Shown piece by piece: positions 56,161-64,000 of a DNA stretch of 64,000 nucleotides. The notes under the pieces were generated by a model, which was not told where the DNA came from, did no database searches, and saw only the letters and a program-made list of their open reading frames with translations. Where the stretch lies: NCBI GenBank assembly GCA_032622095.1, contig CP136066.1:155519152-155583151 (forward strand), read 5' to 3'. A program made the translations under genes and the position numbers. The DNA comes from Siphonodentalium dalli. Taxonomy: Eukaryota > Mollusca > Scaphopoda > Gadilida > Siphonodentaliidae. The first letter of the stretch is position 1. Each line of letters starts with the position of its first letter.

Positions 56161-56250
56161 ATGGTTTTCGGAAGAATTATCGCCCGACGGTTTGGAACAA
56201 CGTCGAGATCTATGAGTCAATCCTGGCAACAAGAAGGAATACCCGGTGCT
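56161..56250 (+). CDS. COX7C: Cytochrome c oxidase subunit 7C-like, first coding exon (partial gene)
   Basis: COX7C is a small inner-membrane subunit of respiratory complex IV made with a mitochondrial presequence. The exon codes 30 residues beginning MVFGRIIARRF, then GTTSRS, and ending QEGIPGA before a GTAAGT donor at 56251. The Arg-rich, acid-free start is a typical presequence. The RRF-TTS pattern followed by an E-G-x-P-G stretch parallels the end of the COX7C presequence and the start of the mature chain. The expected second part (NLPF and a single membrane helix with FGSGF) was not found before 64000, so the gene probably continues past the window. Reading through the donor gives a Lys-rich tail that I do not believe. 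Another small mitochondrial protein remains possible. Confidence 0.6.
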
Positions 56251-56565
56251 GTAAGTTGCTTCAGTAAAAAACCAAAAATAAAAAAGACGAGGGTCAAAAA
56301 GAGCACAGGCGCTTGGAATTTGGAAATGACTTCAGAATCAGAAGTTCAACTGCACAAGTCAACTGTTCAGTATTTTCACAGGAGATGGAACTTGATCAAA
56401 AACTATTAACTGCCTTAATTTATATATATAATTAGACTAATTATTTTTTGGCCCTGCCTTATATTTATAAGAAAACACGTGCAAAGGTAGGTGATCGTAC
56501 GATCCACAGGCCTTCTAAACAGTGATAATCGAGTGATATTTTAAATTTTTGATTTAATCTGTTAA

Positions 56566-59522
56566 TGGACCTATCCGTAGGTACCGCCCCAATTTCAATT
56601 ATAGCCGATAGCTTAAGGGGATGGCAAAGTCTGTTTCATAAAAAATGTCTGGAAACGGGCTGACAAAATTGGTATTTTTCACATAAAAGCAGACAGAAAT
56701 AGATATAACAACATAGAGATAAGAGATAATATATAGAGCATATATCGTTAAAGGAGGTGCCACGAATAGATGTGAGCTAAAAAGCTTTTTGTACCAGAAA
56801 AATGACTTTGAAACAGAGTATATCTCCAATATTATGTCATTGTTTTGGCATTCAAATGTGAAAAACTATAACTTCAACAGTATCATTAGGCAGCCCATTA
56901 TGATAAGTGACATACCGTTAAGAGCCAAGGAGCTATGCTTTAGATTAATGTTCACTGTATCGTTTGCAAAACGTCCGCTAAAACGTGTCAGTTTTTCTTG
57001 GGAGCCAGTCGCCATATTTCAATTGTAAACACATGTTCATGACGTTGTTGTCATTTTTTAATTCGCGGCAGGTACATGAAAATCGACCAGAAAAGCAATC
57101 CGATCCTGCAATCGGGCAAGTTTATGATATGAAATCGATGCTTTCAGTTTATTTCAGTTGTTGGAATTAATGTAGTTGCTTGATTACCCACGATTTATGA
57201 AGTTTTGTGCTGTTTACAGATGGAAATGTTGATATTTTATTTTTAGAATTACCAGTCTATAGTCGAAAGCGAGATTACAAGATGTCGTATTAGTACGCAA
57301 ATCACATAAATAGAAAACTTACATGTTTCAGAATATTGTATTATTCTAAAATCAAATAGCCTATATAAAAACATATTTATGAATAAGAAAGTACCGTATT
57401 CCGACGTAATATGTCATATTTTACGACGGACTCCTTGTGCGAGTTCACTTCCGGTCAATTCTATTTTGGTGCACTGGGATCAACAACATTGTGGAGTAAA
57501 ATACGTTTAATAACATTTGAATGTAAATTAATCGAGAAATTGTCGGTTATCAGGTACAATCATATTGCTTATAACCCATATCTATTGATGGGCATAATCA
57601 AAAGCTTGATCCCATGCGCGATTGTCTATACTGATCGATTTCCATTCGTAATCGTATTCTAGTATTGACGGATGGGTTTGTTTGTAATCATGGCCGCCCC
57701 GCCTCCATGGCATGCGTATCGGCTATCGCAAAATAATGTTAGGATATTATGGTCTCCCATACCAAGAAAAATAGTTCCTAAGAATGTAAACAATGCAAAT
57801 GGAGGACATTTTGCCATTATTCAGGATGACAGTACTATTTTCACAGGCAGGGTATTTGGGAAAGTTCTTGTTTTTCCTCAAAATGATGTCTCCTTGTCTC
57901 TAGCCAGATTCTTATAGGACCATTTTGACTGTTCAGTTTGTACAAAAAGTTAACCATTGGAACTGGAGAAACACCGTTTGGGGACATGATTTTTTGTCAC
58001 TCTACCGCGAGTAAATTCTAACAGCTATAATTTCTCTACTAATGACAAGATCTTTGTTTATTATTGATTATTATGTGTGAAAAATATGAAGTTTATCCAT
58101 TCTATGGCCGGTGAGTAATTATTGATCATCTGGAGGTAGGGTGCAATCCGCGGTGGCCATCTTGACCAGACTTTACCATCCCCTTAAACCCGGAAGCGAC
58201 ATGTGCCTGCCTAGTGATATGAAATACACCACAAGCGGTTCCTTAACTACCATTGTAAGCCATAGGGAATTTACGAACACGAGAGCAAAATGAGTGTTAA
58301 AAAGCTAAAATGGCGTTGAAATGTACATGGGGAACATGTCCGGTTGACAAACAATATTTATACACATGTTTTAGTTCGGTTTCCTAAATAAAAAAGTAAC
58401 CAAGACATCTGTTTACGCTGGATTAAACAATGCCTACGATCACGCTCGGATCCTAATGTTATTTAAATTCCAATATTAATATAACAGATTTCAAACTAAA
58501 ACGTGGAAATATTAGTCCCGATCGATGATGCGTTATGAATATTAATTGTGCCGCGAGTATGTGTTTTATGTGAAGTGTTTTTCGTTATAAATGTATACAC
58601 ATGTGTTGCTATTATAACACCGTGGTAATATTGAGTTCAAATGTATGCTATTCACACTAACCTGTAGGATCTCCTGTGAATGTTTTACTGAATCCATTTG
58701 AGAATCTAAAGCTTCCTCCATATTATTGCGACAATGGACGTGTAAATGAGAATCAACAGATGTTTTCCAAGAGAATTACACGAAATTTCACACATTGCAC
58801 GTGCTTTGCGGTGTATACATGCAATCTTCACCGAACGAGTTCACTTTGTGCCATTGTTGCCTCATGGCAACATGTAACTGACTCCATGATAGTCAGCGTT
58901 TTCTTTATAAATGTACTTTAGTGACGGCAAAATAGGATGTGGAATTTTAAAAGACCATTATTTGATAATCCTTTGCATCCGGTCTGATGTCAACGGGGCT
59001 CATTCAGGACGCTCGTGGTATGGTAAACTGATATCGTTATATTTATTTCGACAAAAGAGGGATTATAGATTAATTACCACATGTACACCTCCGTTTGGTT
59101 TATTTCATCAAGGTGTGAACTATTAGCATAGCTTCGATATTATATTTGCTATTTGATATTGAAGTTTTATAATGGCTTCATTTACACAGTTTGATTCAAA
59201 GTAAACATCGATCTTTGTTGGTTATCGGAAATGGCCTAACATTCACACCTGTTTTTTTGTTTAAAAACTGGTTCTATTTTTCTTTATATCTAACGACAGT
59301 CACTTTTACAAGATGCATATATACACATACTAGTAGGTATCTTGAAAATCGTGAAATTCAGAAAGAAGCTATATTATCGTGTTACATGGCGTTTAACAAC
59401 ACAGTCCGTTCTCATCGGAAGCCATTTTAGCACTGAAGAGATAGCGAAATTGAGATGGCTTGTGGTGCGTAGTAACAGTAACCATGCAGTCTACAGGTGG
59501 GAGGGACGTACGGATAGGTCCA
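56566..59522. mobile_element. ~3-kb TTAA-flanked element (outer of a nested pair)
   Basis: The left end TGGACCTATCCGTAGGTACC follows TTAA (56562-56565). The right end GTACGGATAGGTCCA is followed by TTAG (59523-59526), a decayed TTAA. The 15 terminal bases are inverted copies with one change. No transposase domain is recognised in the short internal frames. It lies inside the presumed first intron of the COX7C-like gene. Confidence 0.55.
56617..58183. mobile_element. 1.57-kb TTAA-flanked element (inner)
   Basis: TTAA lies at 56613-56616 and 58184-58187. The ends GGGGATGGCAAAGTCTG and CAGACTTTACCATCCCC are inverted copies with one mismatch in 17. It is nested near the left end of the larger TTAA element. 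It encodes no recognisable transposase; a frame starting ATGGCCGCCCCGCC at about 57690 has a good initiation context but no known domain. Confidence 0.65.
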
Positions 59523-59650
59523 TTAGTCCACTTACCCTAATATATGGGACAAGTATGAATCAAGAATTTTGGACGAAATTTGTTCACATCGATCAAGAAA
59601 ATAGGTTAAAGTAAATTTTTCATACAATTTACCATTAAACTGCAGGGTTT

Positions 59651-60230
59651 TTAGCTCACCTGAGACGAAGTCTCCGGTGAAGCTATAGTCATCACTCCTC
59701 GTCCGTCGTCCGTCCGTCTGACCGTCCGTCCGTCCATCCGTCAACAATCATCTTCTCGTCCCGAACCGTAAGACTTAACGTGTTCATATTTGGTGTGGAT
59801 GTTCCCTAGGTGAATCACATTCAGATTTGTTCAAATGAGGTCACTGGGTCAAATAGTTGCGAAACAAGGGCCATAACTCTATTCCTCCATAGTAATTCTT
59901 ACAACAACTTCTTGTCCATAACCATTGGGCCAATTTAGCTAATATTTGGTATGGAGAGTCCTTGGGTGACTGGTGTTCAGATTTGTTCAAATGAGGTCAC
60001 CCGGTCAATTAGTTGAGAAACCAGGGCCATAACTCATAGTGATTCTTACAATGACTTCTTCTAAAAAAATATTTGGCCGATTTAGCTTATATTTGGAACA
60101 GATATACCTTGGGTGACTGGGGTTCAGATTTGTTCAAATGGGGTCACTGGGTCAAATAGGGGCAGAGCCAGGGACATAACTTTAAAAACAAAAAATTTAA
60201 TTTTTGCATTTTGACCTTTAATTTTTGTTT
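59651..60230 (+). repeat. Bivalve-type dispersed repeat with ~150-bp tandem units, copy 1
   Basis: It opens TTAGCTCACCTGAGACGAAG and has a GTCCGTCC microsatellite (59699-59740). It then has repeated units containing TTCAGATTTGTTCAAATGAG, GGTCACTGGGTCAAATAG and GGGCCATAACTC about 150 bp apart. Copy 2 is at 62340-63220. Confidence 0.75.
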
Positions 60231-60639
60231 AGGACACATCACAGCCTCATATTTCTTACCTAGATTTTTCTTAGCATGTTCTTCATCTGTATGGATTTTG
60301 GTATTGTTTATTTAACCCCTTCCACTCTTGTTTTGATATAGAATTCATCCAAGACAGGATTACTCAAACATTTTTCATCTGATCAACACCAAATTTGGTA
60401 TATGAATTTTTGACGCTTATATACAGATCAAGTTAAAATATGGGTTTGATCCGATATATTTTAACAGAGTTATGGCCCTTTATAATTCACACCCCTTTGC
60501 TATGCACTATTAATTTTTAAGAGGACACTCTAGCCTGTATTATTGAAAAAGCCAATTTATCATAGTGTGGTCACCCGATCCTCTTGCTGAATACTGCTTG
60601 CTTCAGACCAGTTTATCATCTGTCATTACAAGACATGAC

Positions 60640-62115
60640 ATTAGCTAAACAACTACCAGAGTCTACAAGGAATAGTCCATTGTTCATTTCTCCAAGCCTG
60701 GACATAGTGTGTCTGACATTTGCAGAATGAAGTCCACAGATGGTGAATTAGTGTTGCTACCCCATACAACAGGCTAGCATCACCAAATACACCTCAATTT
60801 CCTTATTCTGCTTAGGCCTCATCTTCTGGGACAATTTGTTTTAAAACTTTTTTTAAAATTTGAAAAAAAGTGACACCATTATATATAACATCTGCAGAGT
60901 TATGAAACTTTACTCTTTAATGAAATTATGGAAACATTCCACCCTCCCCCACCCACCCCCTCCCATATGGCCCAGGGCCAACCCTGCCATCAACCAACAT
61001 CCCTTCCAAGCCATATAACCTCTCAATTTAATACAAAATTTGCCATATATGTTAATTATATAAACTGGCCAGATGACATGTATTATTCTAATCTAAACAT
61101 ATCTGTAGCAATTTAATGACTGACATTCAATGATACTGTGAATGGCTTTGATTTCTTCAAGTCTGGAAATAGTGTGTCTGACATTTACATAGTGAGGTCC
61201 CCAGATGGTGAATTTAGTGTTGCTATTCCATACAGCATGCTAGCATCACCAAATACACCTGCCAGGGACCTAATTCTGCTTAGTCCTCATCTTCTTGGAA
61301 GTATCCTAAGTATCAAATTGACAGTTTGATTTAGTCACTTTTTCCACCTGTTCAGTTTCAATGTCCCCCTAATTTGCAGAAGATAAAATGCATAATTGAG
61401 GTGCTCAATGGGTGTGTATCACCAACTTCAACTGTAGGACTTCAATCTGTTCCTTGGTTTTATTGGCCATTGAGGCCTAATCAGATTGAGGATGAATTTG
61501 GTGATGCTAGCCTGCCTTACAGAATATTGTCATTAAATCCACATTTTTGGGGACCTAATTCTGCAAATGTCAGACATACTAAATTCAGGTTTGGCCATTT
61601 CATATTATTGTTTTAATAACCACTTATCCAGATGAAATCATACGACTAATATTCAAAGAAAAATGGGGGGGGGGGGGTATATATTGGATTAAATTTGTCT
61701 TCTATCTGGCATTTGCAGAATGAGGTCCCCAGAGGGTGAATTTAGTTATGCTACCCTGCACAGCAGTCTAGCATCACCAAATACACCAGCCAGGGTCCTC
61801 ATTCTGCTTAGGCCTCATCTTCTGGGAAGTATATAGGCACTTAAATTGACATTTTTACTTACTTTAGCCCTTCTGTTTAGTTTCTATATCCCCTAATTTG
61901 TGAATATAAAATGCATAATTGAGGTGCCCAATGGGTGCACATCACCAACTTTAACTGGAGAACTTCAATCTAATGCTATGTCTCCCATAGCAGTTGAGGC
62001 ATACACAGAATGAGGTCCCCAGAGGGTGAATTTGGTGATGCTAGCCCGCATTGCAGGATTGTGTCATTAAATTCACCCTTTGGGGACCTCATTCTGCAAA
62101 TGTCAGACACTATGT
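60640..62115 (+). repeat. Degenerate repeats with GAATGAGGTCCCCAGA units
   Basis: Blocks containing GTGTCTGACATTTGCAGAAT, GTCCCCAGAGGGTGAATTTA, GCTAGCATCACCAAATACAC and TTCTGCTTAGGCCTCATCTT recur at about 60710, 61170 and 61710. The last, from 62009, ends in an inverted copy (AAATTCACC...GGGGACCTCATTCTGC). A poly-G run lies at 61665-61677. Confidence 0.65.
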
Positions 62116-62339
62116 TCACGCTTGTCTGTTAGAATATTATGTTCTTAACCACCAGTATCCAGTTGAACTCATTATACCCTGATTTTGCAAAGAAAACTTG
62201 GGGGGTATATTGGATTGAATTTGTCAGTCTCTATGTCAGACTGTTCTCCCATCCATCCATCTGTCATTATGTCTCTATCCGTCCATCAATTGTTTTCTTC
62301 TCCAGATACATATTAAAGACCAAATGGGTTTATATATTT

Positions 62340-63220
62340 AGGTGTGGATGTTCCCCAGGTGACTCACATTCAGATTTGTTCAAATGAGTTCATCAGGTCA
62401 AATATGTGAGAAGTCAGGGCCATAACTCTTTCCTTCCATAGTAATTCTTAAAACAATTTCTTCTCAAGAACCATCTGGACTATTTAGATTATGTTTGGTA
62501 TGGATGGTCCTTCGGTGACTGGGTTTAGATTTTTTCAGATTTGGGGTCATTTTAGGAAAATCAGTTCAGTTCAACTCTTAAAATCTAATGTCTGAAATTA
62601 CCAAATGAATGGATCTCATAGATGGGGATTCACGTTTGTTCAAATAGGGGCGGAGATAAGAGATTTAATTATCAAACAGCCACCCTACCTGTGCTCCGGC
62701 GGAGCTATAGTCATCACTCCTCGTCCGTCTATCGTCTGTCCGTCCATCCGTCCGACAACAATTATTTGAACATCTTCTCCTCTGGAACCATAATACCAAA
62801 TGGGTTCATATTTGGTGTGGATGTTCCCTAGGTGATTCTCATTCAGATTTGTTCAAATGCGGTCACTGGGTCAAATAGTTGCGAAGCCAGGGCCATAACT
62901 CTTTCCCACCATAGTAATTCTTTTAAACATCTTCAGAACAATAAGACCGAATGGTTTCATATTTGGTGTGAATGTTCCCTAGGTGACTCACATTCAGATT
63001 TGTTCAAATGAGTTTACTTGAAATAGTTGCGAAGCCAGGGCCATAACTCTTTCCCTCCATAGTATTCTTAAAGTGACTTCTTCTCAAATACCATCAGGCT
63101 ATATGGGTTCATATTTGGTATGAAGGATCCTTGGGTGACTGGGGTTCACATTTGTTCAAATCAGGTCACTGGGTCAAATGTGGGCGCGGCCAGGGACATA
63201 ACTCCAAATTTGTTGTTTTA
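62340..63220 (+). repeat. Bivalve-type dispersed repeat, copy 2
   Basis: Same family as 59651-60230. GGAGCTATAGTCATCACTCC and a GTCCGTCC microsatellite near 62705-62755 are followed by units with TCATATTTGGTGTGGATGTT, TTCCCTAGGTGA and GCGAAGCCAGGGCCATAACT. A truncated unit precedes the microsatellite. Confidence 0.75.
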
Positions 63221-64000
63221 GATTTAACTCTTTAGATATCTACTTCTTTTAAAGTGATTATGAAAAGTTCTGACTGTTGTGGTCTCCAGAGTCCCAGTCT
63301 TATCAGTCTTTACAGTCTGGTGAGCGACCCCACAGTCATTGACTGTCTTGTTACAACAACTGGTGCCTCTATTTTTGAAGAAACGTATGCCGTTGGCAGA
63401 ATCAATGTATCTCACCTGTATCATGTCTATTATTCAACAAATGTGACTTATTTTTCAGCCATGTTCTACTTCCACTCGACCAGAATACAATCAGTGATAA
63501 ATGAATTGGAAATTGAAAGGGTCGCTCTAATTTCTAAAGAAGTCCGCTGAAGACTGTTGAAGTCCAACGTAGACCAGTGGCATAAAAAAATTAAAAAATG
63601 ATGCTGGATTTCCAATTTTCAGTCGTCGACATGCTCACTCTGCTTTAGTTTAGCCGCAGTTGTTTATTTTTTGTGCCATTAATAACAAAGAACGCATTTT
63701 GTTTTACACCTACGGGACTTCGCCGGCCTTCGCTGGTATTCCTTTAGTGAGACCCAACATTGGTGACATTTTCTTCGCTTCCTATAGGGGACCACGTTGA
63801 AGCCATCTTAGTCAAAATATTGATCGAAATATACCATCTAAAATGATGGATAATTTGAGAAGAGGGCGACCTTCGACAATTTTGACAGCGGATTCGTGTT
63901 TCCCGTAATTAGAAGCACATGTTTGAGTAATAAAATAGTGGTAAAATATAATATTTGAAAAGTTTTGAAACACTGAAAACTCTTGGGTCGATCTTTGTAA
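63221..64000. other. No gene recognised at the right edge
   Basis: The longest frame (63254-63550, plus) has no recognisable domain. I looked here for the second COX7C exon and did not find it. Confidence 0.4.

Noticed and set aside
56251-56409. Read-through of the COX7C-like exon into a 94-residue protein
   Set aside because: A strong GTAAGT donor follows codon 30 and the downstream residues are Lys-rich with no similarity to any subunit I know.
57690-57917. Possible gene start MAAPPPWHAYRLS with good initiation context
   Set aside because: Lies inside a TTAA-flanked element, no domain is recognisable and no donor site stands out; noted only within that element.
1-64000. CRISPR arrays, operons or prokaryotic defence systems
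   Set aside because: The window is eukaryotic (spliced gene, LINEs, MITEs); the direct repeats present are minisatellites or tandem satellites without spacers of CRISPR type.

Overview
This is a 64 kb stretch of a eukaryotic, AT-rich genome with few genes and many repeats. The repeat types point to a lophotrochozoan, most likely a bivalve mollusc. These include the GTCCGTCC-rich blocks with 'gagttacgcccctttt'-like text, the 'TAGCTCACCTGAGACGAAG' type repeats near 59.65 kb, and ~130-bp tandem units rich in TGACCTTGACC. The organism assignment is inference from repeat style, not a match to a named species. No bacterial operon, CRISPR array, rRNA or tRNA is visible.

Only two host genes can be supported. 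(1) A complete stearoyl-CoA (delta-9) acyl desaturase lies on the minus strand in four coding exons: 44257-44041, 37454-37324, 35903-35698 and 35050-34627. All introns are GT-AG, all joins keep frame, and they give a 325-residue protein with the three histidine boxes. (2) The first coding exon of a cytochrome c oxidase subunit 7C-like gene lies on the plus strand (56161-56250). It has a GTAAGT donor and a perfect NRF-1-type site 107 bp upstream. Its remaining exons were not found and probably lie beyond the right edge.

The rest is mobile and repetitive DNA. At 8.0-13.1 kb an old LINE reverse-transcriptase copy is split by a younger LINE whose endonuclease-RT frame is intact. At 48.2-52.2 kb a decayed MULE transposase fragment abuts a second, frameshifted LINE that is itself interrupted. 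Families of short elements flanked by TTAA (piggyBac-like behaviour) occur at 0.7, 1.9, 2.4, 36.3 and 45.4 kb, and as a nested pair at 56.6-59.5 kb. Several long fold-back elements are present: 22.45-23.65 kb with ~0.5 kb arms full of ACGTC, 25.6-26.6 kb with four perfect TGACGTCA sites, and others at 28.5, 30.9, 31.4 and 32.5 kb. A ~69-bp palindrome recurs almost unchanged in five full copies and one half copy.

The most notable architecture is at the 3' end of the desaturase gene. A 5'-truncated LINE tail (about 33983-34495) sits exactly between two ~270-bp direct repeats of the gene's terminal exon and 3' UTR, as if the insertion had made a giant target-site duplication. The right part of the window carries a 79-bp/776-bp tandem array that runs into a 100-N assembly gap (55807-55906).

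Coordinates of repeats are by eye and are good to a few bases where a motif is cited, and to tens of bases elsewhere.
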